From Edaphobacter acidisoli (GTDB lineage: Bacteria > Acidobacteriota > Terriglobia > Terriglobales > Acidobacteriaceae), in NCBI RefSeq assembly GCF_014642855.1, contig NZ_BMJB01000001.1, positions 1,922,001-1,986,000 on the forward strand: DNA of 64,000 nucleotides, read 5' to 3'. Position numbers and translations under genes: made by a program. Under the pieces are notes generated by a model. The model was not told the DNA's origin. It did not search any database and saw only the letters and a list, made by a program, of their open reading frames with translations. Shown here piece after piece: positions 35,041-45,603 of the stretch (its first letter is position 1; each line of letters begins with the position of its first letter).

Positions 35041-35218
35041 GAATCAAACTAGATGTCGGTGTACCTGCCGCCAAGAGGTCCGGAGCCGAGCACGCCCGGA
35101 ACCTTCCCGCACGAATGCCGTCTAAAGAAACAGGGCCTCCGGGAGCCATAGCCACCCGGAAGCCTGGTTCGGCAAGCCGCCAGATGCGATCTCCCGAGGC
35201 TGCTTCGGACCGGAAATC
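35041..35218 (+). other. Possible structured leader before ftsH
   Basis: The 277-base space before ftsH contains short GC-rich inverted repeats: TCCGG with CCGGA (about 35080-35100), TCCGGG with CCCGGA (about 35130-35160), and CCGA with TCGG close to the start. An open frame here (35031-35222) has no recognisable protein features. A structured 5' leader or small RNA is possible, but I recognise no known RNA family. Confidence 0.25.
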
Positions 35219-35232
35219 ATGAGGAATTCGCT

Positions 35233-37143
<1,911 letters not shown>

Positions 37144-37167
37144 AACATCATCGAATCGCAAACAGGA

Positions 37168-37192
37168 AGGCGGCCAACAGGCCGCCTTTTTT
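37168..37192 (+). terminator. Rho-independent terminator of ftsH
   Basis: Eight-base perfect arms (AGGCGGCC and GGCCGCCT) with a four-base loop are followed by a T-run. It lies 25 bases past the ftsH stop. This is the clearest intrinsic terminator in the window. Confidence 0.9.
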
Positions 37193-37214
37193 ATATCTGA
37201 TCCAAAAATAACGT

Positions 37215-37255
37215 CGTCATTCTGAGCGAAGCGAAGAGCCCCCGCATTTTGCCTG
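37215..37255 (+). repeat. Intergenic repeat family A, copy 1
   Basis: GTCATTCTGAGCG leads into GAAGAGCCCCCGCATTTTGCC. Seven copies with a variable middle occur in the window, all reading in the same direction on the plus strand and all intergenic. Confidence 0.7.
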
Positions 37256-37324
37256 AGGCTGCACAAAACATCCGCAGCTATATTCGCTTACCTCTTTTGT
37301 CTTCTATAGGAGATGACTTCCACT

Positions 37325-37364
37325 CGGGTGCCCCATCCATGACAGCTTCATCGTCATGGGTGGG
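37325..37364. repeat. Intergenic hairpin repeat family G, copy 1
   Basis: CGGGTGCCCCATCCATGAC pairs loosely with GTCATGGGTGGGA. Similar hairpins lie at 50872-50910 and 50985-51023. There is no coding content here; the whole 369-base gap between ftsH and the lptE-like gene holds only the terminator and repeats A, G and B. Confidence 0.55.
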
Positions 37365-37400
37365 AAAGTACGATGCCAACCTGTCACCTCCCACCACACC

Positions 37401-37461
37401 ACGTCATCTCGACCGAAGGCGGCGCTTTTTGCCGCCGAAGTGGAGAGGCCCCTGTATTTCG
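37401..37461 (+). repeat. Intergenic repeat family B, copy 1
   Basis: ACGTCATCTCGACCGAAG is followed by a hairpin (GGCGGC with GCCGCC) and then GTGGAGAGGCCCCTGTATTT. The same frame with a different inner hairpin occurs at 50929-50982. Confidence 0.65.
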
Positions 37462-37512
37462 ATCTTTGCGGCTACCCACTCCCCGCGCAATGCGACAATA
37501 AAAGCACGACGC

Positions 37513-38028
37513 ATGAAGCCCCGCCTGCTCACCCTCTTTCTGCTCACGCTACTCACCGGCTGCGGCTACCACCAGGCCGGCTCCGCGACGCACATCCCGG
37601 CCAACGTCCGCACTCTCGCCGTGCCCATCTTCACCACGCAAACGCAGGCCTTCCACACCGAGATGGCCTTCACCCAGGCCGTCATCCGCGAGCTCAACAC
37701 CCGCACCCGCTACCACATCATCAACTCGGCCAATCCTGACGCCGACGCCACCCTCACCGGCACCATCCTCTCCCAAACCGTCGCTCCGCTCACCTACGAC
37801 GCCTCCACCGGCCAGTCCTCCAGCTACCTCCTCAGCATCACCGCCCGCGTCGTCCTCACCGCGCACGACGGCCACGTCCTCTACCGCAACGACCGCATCC
37901 TCTACCGCGAGCAGTACCAGTCCACGCAAGACCTCAACGGCTTCATCCAGGAAGATAACGCCGCCGTCAACCGCATCGCAAAAGACTTCGCCCAGGCCGT
38001 CGTAAGCGATATGCTGGAGTCGTTCTGA
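37513..38028 (+). CDS. lptE: LptE-like outer-membrane lipoprotein
   Basis: A 171-residue lipoprotein with signal and lipobox LLTG-C (Cys near residue 17), then GYHQAGSATHIPANVRTLAVP, the pattern of LptE/RlpB proteins. LptE sits inside LptD and helps place lipopolysaccharide in the outer leaflet. Sequence identity to proteobacterial LptE is low, so the name rests on the lipobox, size, motif and gene order. The stop codon overlaps the holA start (TGATG), a conserved lptE-holA arrangement. The ATG at 37513 is chosen because it begins the signal peptide. Confidence 0.82.
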   Translation: MKPRLLTLFLLTLLTGCGYHQAGSATHIPANVRTLAVPIFTTQTQAFHTEMAFTQAVIRELNTRTRYHIINSANPDADATLTGTILSQTVAPLTYDASTGQSSSYLLSITARVVLTAHDGHVLYRNDRILYREQYQSTQDLNGFIQEDNAAVNRIAKDFAQAVVSDMLESF

Positions 38029-39170
38029 TGCCCGCGCCCCTCAAGTCCTTCGCCGCAGCCGACCGCTTCATCGCCGAGATTGCCACCCCCGCAATCCGTC
38101 CCGGCTACGTCCTCCTTGGCGACGAGATCTTCCTCTACGACCGCTGCCGCAAAGCCGTCCTCAGCACGCTCACCCCGCCCGACACGCGCGACTTCTCGCT
38201 CCACGACCTCGACCTCGCCGAAACCAGCATCTTCGAAGCGCTCGACCGCGCCCAGACCCCATCCCTGATGGCCCCGTTCCAGGTCCTCTTCCTCCGCAAC
38301 CTCAAAACCCTCTACGGCCGCGGCAGCAAAAAAGAAGAATTTGCCGCAATCGATGCCTACTTCCGCTCACCCAACCCGCAAGCCGTCATCCTCTTCGTAG
38401 CCGACCACCTCCGCATCCCCACCGACCTCCGCAAGATGGACTACCAGGACAAAGAGCGCTACGAGAAGATCCGCGAAACCCTCGGCGACTGGTGCGGCCT
38501 CGTCGAACTCGCTCGCGTCGACGAAAACGACGCCATCAAATGGGTGACGACGACCGCTGAATCCCGCAACGTCCGCTTCGACCCCGACGCCGCCCGCGAA
38601 TTAGTCGACGCCCTCGGTGCCGACATGATGCTCATCGCCGCCGAATTCGAAAAGCTCCTCCTCTACGCCGAAGGCAAAGGCCGCGTCACCCTCGGCGACG
38701 TAGAAACCATGGTCCTCGCCGCCAAACAGCGCTCCCTCTACGAGCTCACCGACGCCATCAGCGCCAAAGACCGCCCCCGCGCGCTCGCCCTTCTGCACGG
38801 CCTGCTCAACGCCTCCGACGGCGGCGAAGACGCAGCCATCGGGCATCTCTACATGCTGGCCCGCACCTTCCGCCAGATGCTCATCATCCTCGAAAAAAAC
38901 GTGCGCGACTCGCGCGCCATCTGGCAGGCGCTCTGGCAAGGCTTCCGCATGCCCCCCTTCGCCGCCGACGACCTCATCCGCCAGGCCCGCCGCTACAAAT
39001 CCCGCCGCGAACTCACCCGCGCCCTCCGCCTCGTAGCCCGCGCCGACCTCGAGCTGCGTTCAAGCCCCGCCAACAAGCTACTAGTCCTCGAACGCCTCAT
39101 CCTAGACTTGGCCACCGAACCCAAACCCAACACCTACGACCCCACCCTCCAGTTCGCCATGGAGCTGTGA
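38028..39170 (+). CDS. holA: DNA polymerase III subunit delta
   Basis: A 380-residue clamp-loader subunit that opens the sliding clamp. The N-terminal AAA-like domain carries YVLLGDEIFLYD and PFQVLFLRN, and FEKLLLYAEGKGRVTLGDVE is a strong HolA signature. LYELTDAISAKDRPRAL and the C-terminal collar region complete the family pattern. It has no Walker A, as expected for the delta subunit. The start overlaps the lptE-like stop by one base. The gene converges on a DUF2235 gene 28 bases away. Confidence 0.93.
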   Translation: MPAPLKSFAAADRFIAEIATPAIRPGYVLLGDEIFLYDRCRKAVLSTLTPPDTRDFSLHDLDLAETSIFEALDRAQTPSLMAPFQVLFLRNLKTLYGRGSKKEEFAAIDAYFRSPNPQAVILFVADHLRIPTDLRKMDYQDKERYEKIRETLGDWCGLVELARVDENDAIKWVTTTAESRNVRFDPDAARELVDALGADMMLIAAEFEKLLLYAEGKGRVTLGDVETMVLAAKQRSLYELTDAISAKDRPRALALLHGLLNASDGGEDAAIGHLYMLARTFRQMLIILEKNVRDSRAIWQALWQGFRMPPFAADDLIRQARRYKSRRELTRALRLVARADLELRSSPANKLLVLERLILDLATEPKPNTYDPTLQFAMEL

Positions 39171-39197
39171 TGGAACTGTGACGGAGCATGTGAAGGC

Positions 39198-40250
39198 TCA
39201 AGCCAGCACATCCACCACCGCATACCCCTTCAACTTCCCTGCCGCGGTCAGGCTCAAATTCTCCGGCCGATACGCCGCCGTCTTATCCGAAAGCCGCAAC
39301 TGCACCGTATTCGCCATCACCGCATTCGCCGGAACCACCCTATGCTCCGGAATCCCCCACGGAATCAGCTTCCACTCATCATGCGCCTGGCCCAGCGCAT
39401 CCGCAGGATCCAGCTTCAGGTAAGCCGCCTTCGCCTCCGCCGAAAAATCCAGCCCACACGCAATCGCATTCTTCATCATCCAGCCCAGCGTAATGTCCGA
39501 GAGCTGGCTCTGCGCATATCCGCCGCCCACATCGCTATGCACGCCCACAAACCACACCTGCGTCACCTGCTTATCATTGGCGCGCGGCGAGCCATCCGGA
39601 TTGGTCCACAGCGTCGGCATAAATGAAGCGCGCCGTTCATCAATCGACACCGCGTGATACGCACTCTCAACCGAAGGGTGCAGTTCGGTGTCCAGAAATC
39701 CATACCGCTGCTGGTGCAGCACATTGAACAGCTCCCCCGGAATCCCCAGCGCGCCCACCGTATCCCACACCCCAATCATCCGCACCTTTGCATCGCACAG
39801 CCCATATTCCGCACCCAGCGCCGTCTTCATCTCCGCCCGCCGCGCCGCATCCGTCTGCCGATACGCGGCAAAGATATTCTCGACCGTCATATTGTCGAAG
39901 TTCTTCGTCGGCACACCAAACGCCGCAATCATCCCACCCAGGCTGCGCGCCGTATAAGCGCCCCGGCTGAAGCCCAGCAGATAGATCTCGTCTCCCGGGT
40001 CCCACACATAGGCCAGAAACTCATACCCATCCTGCACTTTTTGAAACAGTCCCTCACCCATCGCGCCGCCAACCAGGTGGTCAATCGGCGTGCCATTCGT
40101 GCCTACACCGCTGTCGTAGTAGCGCATCTGCCCCGGCACATCATCCAGCGCCAGAAACAGCTTGCGCACATTCGTATCGTTCGCCGCCACACTCACGCCA
40201 TGCGGCGTATTCCACGTTCCATCCGCGCAGATCACAATCTTCTTGCCCAT
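39198..40250 (-). CDS. DUF2235 alpha/beta-hydrolase (Tle1-like phospholipase domain)
   Basis: A 350-residue protein opening with KKIVICADGTWNTP, the DUF2235 signature, and carrying the nucleophile elbow G93-F-S95-R-G97 in LLGFSRGAYTARSL. The same domain forms the catalytic part of type VI secretion Tle1 phospholipase effectors. Nothing else of a type VI system, no Rhs or VgrG gene and no immunity-like lipoprotein lies next to it, so a stand-alone hydrolase is more likely here. There is no signal peptide. It is convergent with holA and divergent from the GH130-like gene. Confidence 0.85.
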   Translation of the reverse strand: MGKKIVICADGTWNTPHGVSVAANDTNVRKLFLALDDVPGQMRYYDSGVGTNGTPIDHLVGGAMGEGLFQKVQDGYEFLAYVWDPGDEIYLLGFSRGAYTARSLGGMIAAFGVPTKNFDNMTVENIFAAYRQTDAARRAEMKTALGAEYGLCDAKVRMIGVWDTVGALGIPGELFNVLHQQRYGFLDTELHPSVESAYHAVSIDERRASFMPTLWTNPDGSPRANDKQVTQVWFVGVHSDVGGGYAQSQLSDITLGWMMKNAIACGLDFSAEAKAAYLKLDPADALGQAHDEWKLIPWGIPEHRVVPANAVMANTVQLRLSDKTAAYRPENLSLTAAGKLKGYAVVDVLA

Positions 40251-40327
40251 ATAAGCTCAGCACCTCCGGGATATGGCATGTCAATCTTACTTCGCCGCGC
40301 AGTGGATTGCGGTACATTGGCTGCACA

Positions 40328-41443
40328 ATGAAACGCCGTCAAAAACTACTCGCGACCAGCGGAGTCCTCGCGCTCGCCATCCTCATCGCCGCCGCCAAAC
40401 CCGGCTGGCAGATTGCTCCCTTCACGCGCCCCACCGACGGCCCCGTCATCACGCCCGACAAATCCGCCGTCTTCCTCGACCCCATCGCGCAAAAGCCCAT
40501 CCACTGGGAGGCCCTCCACACCTTCAACCCCGCCGCCATCGTCCGCGACGGCAAAATCAATGTCCTCTACCGCGCCGAAGACGACACCGGCCGCATGCAA
40601 ATAGGCGAACACACCTCACGCCTCGGCCTCGCGGTCAGCGATGACGGCATCCACTTCACCCGCCAGCCCAACCCCATTTTTTACCCCGCGAATGATTCGC
40701 AGAAATCCCGCGAGTGGCCCGGCGGCGTCGAAGACCCACGCATCGTCCAATCCCCCGATGGCACTTACGTCCTCACCTACACCCAGTGGAACCGCACAAC
40801 CTACTCCATCGGCATCGCCACCTCGCCCGACCTCACGCATTGGACAAAGCACGGCCCAGCCTTCTTCGGCTCCGCGCACGGCAAATACGACACCCTCAAA
40901 TACAAATCCGGAGGCATCGTCACCCAACTCCAGTCCGATGCAGGAAAGCCCGACCACCTCGTTGCCGCAAAGATCAACGGCCTCTACTGGATGTACTGGG
41001 GCGAGGGCGCCATCCACCTCGCCACCTCACCCGACCTCATCCGCTGGACACCCATCGAAGACGCCCACGGCAAGCCCCTCGAAGTCCTCACCAAACGCCC
41101 CGGCCACTTCGACTCCGGCTTCCCCGAAACCGGCCCGCCACCAGTCCTCACCGACCGCGGCATCGTCGTCATCTACAACGGCAAAAACGACCCCACGCAC
41201 GGCGACCCCGCCTTAGGCGCGAACGCCTACGCCGCCGGCGAAGCCCTCTTCGACGCACAGAACCCCGCCCACATGCTCGCCCGCACCGAAGCCCCCGTCC
41301 TCAAACCCGAGCGCCCCTACGAAAAGACCGGCCAATACGTCGCCGGCACCACCTTCGCCGAAGGCCTCGTCCGCTTCCACAACCAATGGTTCCTCTACTA
41401 CGGCTGCGCCGACTCCGACGTAGGCGTCGTCATCGCCCCTTGA
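40328..41443 (+). CDS. GH130-like glycosidase or phosphorylase, exported
   Basis: About 371 residues with an N-terminal hydrophobic segment (LLATSGVLALAILIAA) acting as a signal or anchor. The five-bladed propeller has family-130 features: FNPAAIVRDGKINVLYRAED, SRLGLAVSDDGIHF and WPGGVEDPRIVQ with the catalytic Asp. GH130 enzymes phosphorolyse or hydrolyse beta-mannosides; exported ones are usually hydrolases, since phosphate use needs the cytoplasm. The ATG at 40328 is preferred to 40307. It precedes the GH28 gene on the same strand by 67 bases, so the pair may act together on plant cell-wall sugars. Confidence 0.85.
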   Translation: MKRRQKLLATSGVLALAILIAAAKPGWQIAPFTRPTDGPVITPDKSAVFLDPIAQKPIHWEALHTFNPAAIVRDGKINVLYRAEDDTGRMQIGEHTSRLGLAVSDDGIHFTRQPNPIFYPANDSQKSREWPGGVEDPRIVQSPDGTYVLTYTQWNRTTYSIGIATSPDLTHWTKHGPAFFGSAHGKYDTLKYKSGGIVTQLQSDAGKPDHLVAAKINGLYWMYWGEGAIHLATSPDLIRWTPIEDAHGKPLEVLTKRPGHFDSGFPETGPPPVLTDRGIVVIYNGKNDPTHGDPALGANAYAAGEALFDAQNPAHMLARTEAPVLKPERPYEKTGQYVAGTTFAEGLVRFHNQWFLYYGCADSDVGVVIAP

Positions 41444-41510
41444 GCATTCCGCTCCGCGAAACCCACCCAAACCGCATGATGCATAATTGGTATGACCACC
41501 AAGGAGTCTC

Positions 41511-42893
41511 ATGCGCCACGTCCTCGCCGTCCTCCTCTGCTTCGCAGCCACCCCGCTCATCGCGCCCCTTTCAGCACAGGACACCCGCATCGTCACCGAG
41601 CCAGTTGCGCAGCCCCCTTGCGTCACGCTCAAAGCAAGCCTTGCAGCAGGCAAATCCGGCCTCGCCGAAGCCGACGAGCAGAAGCTCGACACCGCCCGCA
41701 TCCAGAACGCGCTCGACCATTGCGGTCCAGGCCACTCCGTCGTGCTCGCGCCAGACGGCTCCAACAACGCATTCCTCACAGGTCCGATCAATCTGCGCGA
41801 AGCCGTCACGCTCCTCATCGACAAAGGCGTCACCCTCTACGCCTCGCGCGACCCAAAGCTCTATGAAATATCACCCGGAAGCTGCGGCATCGTCAGCAAA
41901 GATCGCGGCGGCTGCAAGCCACTCATCGCGGTAGACAATGTCAACGGCGCAGCCATCATGGGCGAAGGCACAATCGACGGCCGCGGCGGCTCAAAACTCC
42001 TCGGCCAAAACGTCTCCTGGTGGGACCTCGCCGAGCAGGCCCGCACACCCGGCGTCGGCGGTCAGAAATGCCCGCGCCTCATCGTCGCCAACCACGCCGA
42101 CAACTTCACCCTCTACCGCATCACGCTCAAGAACTCACCCAACTTCCACGTCGTCTACAACCACGGCGACGGCTTCACCGTCTGGGGCATCCGCATCAAC
42201 ACGCCCAAGCGCCTCGCCCGCAACACCGACGGCATCGACCCCGGCGCAGGCTCGCGCAACATCACCATCACCCACAGCTACATCCGCACCGGCGACGACA
42301 ACGTCGCCATCAAAGGCAGCGCCGGCGGCGTCACCAACATGACCGTCGCCCACAACCACTTCTACTGGGGCCACGGCATGTCCATCGGCTCCGAGACCTA
42401 CGGCGGCGTCAGCAAGCTCCGCGTCACCGACCTCTCGCTCGACGGCCCCGACTCCGGCATCCGCATCAAGTCCATGGGCTCACGCGGCGGCCTCGTCCAC
42501 GACATCGTCTACGACGACATCTGCATCCGCGACTCACCCCGCCCCATCGATCTCTCCGCCGCCTACGCGGCCAACGGCCCCGTCGAAGGCAACTCGCCGC
42601 CAACATTCGAAGACATCACACTCCACAACGTCCGCGTCACCGGCGGCGGCCGCATCCTCTTCAACGGCTACGACCAAGCCCATCGCGTCGCCGTCCGCCT
42701 CGACAACGTCCTCCTCACCGACGCCGCCTCCGCCAAATACACCTACACCATCAACCACGCCGACATCACCCTCGGCCCCGGCCCCGTGAACCTAGCAATC
42801 CCCACAGGCACAGACTCCACCCTCACCGGCAAGCCCACCAACGGCAAACCCGAATCCTGCAAAGAAAAATTCGTCCCCTTCCCCGAGGACTAA
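41511..42893 (+). CDS. Glycoside hydrolase family 28 (polygalacturonase-like), secreted
   Basis: A 460-residue right-handed beta-helix enzyme with a signal peptide (VLAVLLCFAATPLIAPLSAQ). The GH28 catalytic motifs are all visible in order: NTDGIDP, TGDDNVAIKG, GHGMSIGSE and IRIKSM. It should hydrolyse alpha-galacturonic bonds of pectin, or a related bond such as in rhamnogalacturonan. AAGGAG is at the ribosome-site position. It follows the GH130-like gene; a shared promoter is possible. Some family members act on xylogalacturonan, so the exact substrate is not certain. Confidence 0.92.
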   Translation: MRHVLAVLLCFAATPLIAPLSAQDTRIVTEPVAQPPCVTLKASLAAGKSGLAEADEQKLDTARIQNALDHCGPGHSVVLAPDGSNNAFLTGPINLREAVTLLIDKGVTLYASRDPKLYEISPGSCGIVSKDRGGCKPLIAVDNVNGAAIMGEGTIDGRGGSKLLGQNVSWWDLAEQARTPGVGGQKCPRLIVANHADNFTLYRITLKNSPNFHVVYNHGDGFTVWGIRINTPKRLARNTDGIDPGAGSRNITITHSYIRTGDDNVAIKGSAGGVTNMTVAHNHFYWGHGMSIGSETYGGVSKLRVTDLSLDGPDSGIRIKSMGSRGGLVHDIVYDDICIRDSPRPIDLSAAYAANGPVEGNSPPTFEDITLHNVRVTGGGRILFNGYDQAHRVAVRLDNVLLTDAASAKYTYTINHADITLGPGPVNLAIPTGTDSTLTGKPTNGKPESCKEKFVPFPED

Positions 42894-43000
42894 CACAAAC
42901 CGCTTTGCATGGATGTATCTGTGAGTTGCACTGATGTCCCTATGAATTGTCATCCTTCCGCCAACGGCGGGAGGACCTGCTTTTGCAGTCGTCTTCGCTT

Positions 43001-43038
43001 GTCATTCTGAGCGCAGCAGCCTGCCCCGAGCGAAACGG
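43001..43038 (+). repeat. Intergenic repeat family A, copy 2
   Basis: GTCATTCTGAGCGCAGCAGC heads a copy whose second half is degraded and runs into family E. It lies in the 314-base gap after the GH28 gene, which otherwise holds no gene. Confidence 0.55.
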
Positions 43039-43060
43039 TGTGACAGCCGAAACACCAAAG

Positions 43061-43186
43061 GGCCAAAGGCCCGTCTCATACCAGCCTGGGGCGAACGGGG
43101 TCCCCAAAGAGCGTTTTTGCTCTTTGGGGCAGGAAGCCCCAGGTATCAGTCCAATTGAAGAGGAAGGGCTGAAAGCCCGCCTTATA
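43061..43186 (+). repeat. Intergenic repeat family E, copy 1
   Basis: A run of short palindromes: GGCCAAAGGCC, an 11-base hairpin CCCCAAAGAGC with GCTCTTTGGGG (43102-43129), then AGGGCTGAAAGCCCG. A copy with few changes lies at 53236-53360. Confidence 0.7.
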
Positions 43187-43207
43187 AATTCATCCGCGAA
43201 AGCAGCA

Positions 43208-43516
43208 TCAATCCAGATCAAAATCCCTAAGCGGCCGCTCCCCCAGCGGAGTCTCCTTCGCCTTCTTCACCGCCTCGGCAAACTTCTTCGCCAGCACATC
43301 TTCCTTGTTCTTCTGCGCCTCAACACTCTGCTGAAAGATTGAATCCCGCCGCGCATCCGCCTCGCGCAGCGCCTTCGCCGCCTCGCCGAAGTCCTCAAAC
43401 ATCTTCTTCTTCGGCGCAGACTTATGCGAAATAATCGCGCGCGACACCGGATCGATCTTCAGCATCCCACCGCAATCCGGACACATCACCTCAAACGGCT
43501 GATCGCTCAATCCCAT
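43208..43516 (-). CDS. Small zinc-finger-like hypothetical protein
   Basis: A 102-residue soluble protein. Residues 12-16 read CPDCGG, one half of a zinc ribbon; no second cysteine pair is present, so metal binding would need a dimer or is lost. The C-terminal half is a charged helix with coiled-coil character (READARRDSIFQQSVEAQKN, then AEAVKKAKETPLGERPLRDFDLD). I do not recognise a named family. It lies downstream of bshC on the same strand with a 234-base gap that holds a family A repeat. Confidence 0.65.
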   Translation of the reverse strand: MGLSDQPFEVMCPDCGGMLKIDPVSRAIISHKSAPKKKMFEDFGEAAKALREADARRDSIFQQSVEAQKNKEDVLAKKFAEAVKKAKETPLGERPLRDFDLD

Positions 43517-43577
43517 GGCGCACCCCTCACCACCATTTTAGTGCTCAGGCCCGCGAGTTCGCATCCCGAATAGAGGT

Positions 43578-43620
43578 GTCATCCTGAGCGCAGCGCGCAG
43601 CGCGAAGCCGAAGGACCCCG
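43578..43620 (+). repeat. Intergenic repeat family A, copy 3
   Basis: GTCATCCTGAGCGCAGCGCG leads into CGAAGCCGAAGGACCCCG. It lies in the bshC/zinc-finger gene gap. Confidence 0.7.
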
Positions 43621-43750
43621 ATACAGTTTGAGTCGCCCATTCCTTCGACTCTTTTCTGCCACAAACCCGTTCCTTTGTTTGCGCCCGTGCCCGCAGTGCG
43701 CGGAGTCGAAGGTCTTGCGGTTGTCTCCGGCTAGTGCACAATCGGAGCAA

Positions 43751-45373
43751 TCACAGCCGCACAGCCACATGGCTGGGACACTGATTCGCCGCCACACCCA
43801 CCAGCCGCTCCACCAATCCCTCACCATACCGCGCCAGAAACCACACGCCCGCCACCACGCGCTCCTGCAAATGCCCATCCGGATAAACATTCAGCGTCAT
43901 CGCATCCGCATGCTTCTTCAGACTCGCGCTCTTCTGCACCTCATGCGTAGCCGCCATCCGCCGCACGCGATTCATCTGATACAGCATCTTCGACCCCGCC
44001 ACCTCAGCCGACTGCCCCAGCGAAGCATCCATCGACTTCAGATACTCAACCAGAGCGGACAGCTCCTCGTCGAGCGCACTCCCCGCCGCCGAAATCCTGC
44101 GCTTCAACTCAATCGGCATCGCCCGCGCGCCCAGCCGCAGCGCCAACTCCTCCGCCGTTGTCATCGCATCCGGAAGCTGCACTTCATCCTTATCCATCAC
44201 GCTCGCCACCGCAGGTTCCAGCAGCGTCGCGCTCAACCGCGGCAGCACCGCAGTCACGCGCCCCAGCACGGCGCGATACACCACCTGGTTCTGCGCAAAG
44301 TAAGCGACCTCCGCCGGCCCGCCTACATAAGCCGCCGTCGGCAACAACGTATCCTGAAACACCGGCCGCAGCAGCGCATTCGGACTAATCCGCTCAGGAG
44401 CAGCGTCAAGAATCGCAAGCAACTCCGCAGTCGAATAGCTGCGCCCATTCGCCTTCCACGCACCATCCGCCGCACGCTTCAGCGCCTGCCGCTCACCCGT
44501 CGCATCATCCACCAGAAACAGCAGCGAAGCTCCTTCGCCCACCATCACCTGCGCATGATAGCCAGCCAGCACAAGCTCATCGCTGCGCCCAATCAACGCC
44601 TGCTGCAACTCCTCCGCGTGCTCAATCGCATAGCGCAGCGTCTTCGCACCCAGCGCATGAAACTCACGCGTCGAGGCATCCATCACCACCAGTCCCTGCT
44701 CCGCAAAAATGCGCGCCATCAAGCGACCAAAGGCTAGCGCCAGCGAAGGCCGCGCACCACCCGCCTCGCCATAACACTCGCGCAGCCACTCGCTCACCGG
44801 AGCATGACCCAACAACTCCGCCGCCTGCTCCAGCACCGCATCCATCTCCGCGCCCGGAACCACTCCGCCCACTGGAGCATTGTTCGCCTTCAGCCCCGCG
44901 CGCAGCGTCTCCACCGAAGTCTTCGTCAGCAACGCAACCTGATCGACCTCATCGAGATCGTGATCTTCCGTCGCCATCCAGAACACCGGCACATGATTCA
45001 CGCCCGTCTCAGCCGTAGCCGTCTTCGCGCGCGCAATCGCGGTCGCAGCCTTCAGCAACACCATCAGAGGCCCGCCAAACAACACCACCTGCTGCCCCGT
45101 CACCACAGCCTGAGCACCCGCACGCAGCTTCCTGATGTTGTCGAACGCAGCCACACCCGCGCCAAACGCCGTGTTCTGCCGCTCCAGCAAGTCAGCAAGT
45201 TCGTCCGCGTGACCCACCGCCGAAGCCGACCCCATCCACGTCTTCGAAAACGGCTCCGCGCCGAACCACTGCCGCACCGCCGCATCCCCAGCGCCCGTGC
45301 CCATCGCAAGATAATCGCGGAACAGCGCCGAAACGCCCGGAACAACGGTCATCGGATAACACTCAACGCTCAT
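43751..45373 (-). CDS. bshC: Bacillithiol synthase, cysteine-adding enzyme
   Basis: A 540-residue protein of normal BshC length. Strong family features are AVVTGQQVVLFGGPLMVLLKA, HVPVFWMATEDHDLDEV and FQDTLLPTAAYVGGPAEVAYF. BshC joins cysteine to glucosamine-malate to give bacillithiol, a low-molecular-weight thiol. No bshA or bshB gene lies in the window, so the pathway is split on this chromosome. The cysM/JAMM/carrier operon 15 kb away is another cysteine-related unit, but the two are not adjacent. The start MSVECYPM is chosen by family length. Confidence 0.94.
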   Translation of the reverse strand: MSVECYPMTVVPGVSALFRDYLAMGTGAGDAAVRQWFGAEPFSKTWMGSASAVGHADELADLLERQNTAFGAGVAAFDNIRKLRAGAQAVVTGQQVVLFGGPLMVLLKAATAIARAKTATAETGVNHVPVFWMATEDHDLDEVDQVALLTKTSVETLRAGLKANNAPVGGVVPGAEMDAVLEQAAELLGHAPVSEWLRECYGEAGGARPSLALAFGRLMARIFAEQGLVVMDASTREFHALGAKTLRYAIEHAEELQQALIGRSDELVLAGYHAQVMVGEGASLLFLVDDATGERQALKRAADGAWKANGRSYSTAELLAILDAAPERISPNALLRPVFQDTLLPTAAYVGGPAEVAYFAQNQVVYRAVLGRVTAVLPRLSATLLEPAVASVMDKDEVQLPDAMTTAEELALRLGARAMPIELKRRISAAGSALDEELSALVEYLKSMDASLGQSAEVAGSKMLYQMNRVRRMAATHEVQKSASLKKHADAMTLNVYPDGHLQERVVAGVWFLARYGEGLVERLVGVAANQCPSHVAVRL

Positions 45374-45449
45374 CGCCGCTCGCTTCCTTCATCACATCGA
45401 ACCTACAAAAAAATGCACTCGAAAACTTCGACCCATATCGAAACATGAG

Positions 45450-45540
45450 CTTTGCTTAAGGGCATGGCTTCAACCGTGCCGTAAACGCCAATCAGCATGA
45501 AGGGGCTTTAGCCCCTGAGGTACATCAGCTTTAACCTTAC
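45450..45540. repeat. Hairpin repeat related to the 30.45 kb element
   Basis: The inner parts GGCATGGCTTCAACCGTGCC and AGGGGCTTTAGCCCCTGAGG match the arrangement at 30475-30540, but the 13-bp terminal inverted repeats are missing. It lies in the bshC/NUDIX divergent space. Confidence 0.5.
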
Positions 45541-45603
45541 ACACTTATGCATTCGTTGGATGTCTCTCACACAAGCCGCGATGCAGGATGTTACCGTAGC
45601 TTT

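Noticed and set aside
35031..35222. Small open frame before ftsH
   Set aside because: The 63-residue product is low in complexity and basic, and lacks a ribosome site. A structured untranslated leader fits better.
39198..40250. Type VI effector-immunity pair
   Set aside because: The neighbouring genes are holA and a GH130-like enzyme; no immunity-like or secretion gene is present, so only the domain name is kept.
42020..42934. Arg/His-rich open frame overlapping the GH28 gene
   Set aside because: The frame is a shifted reading of the GH28 coding sequence and is extremely rich in Arg and His. The GH28 protein shows all catalytic motifs.
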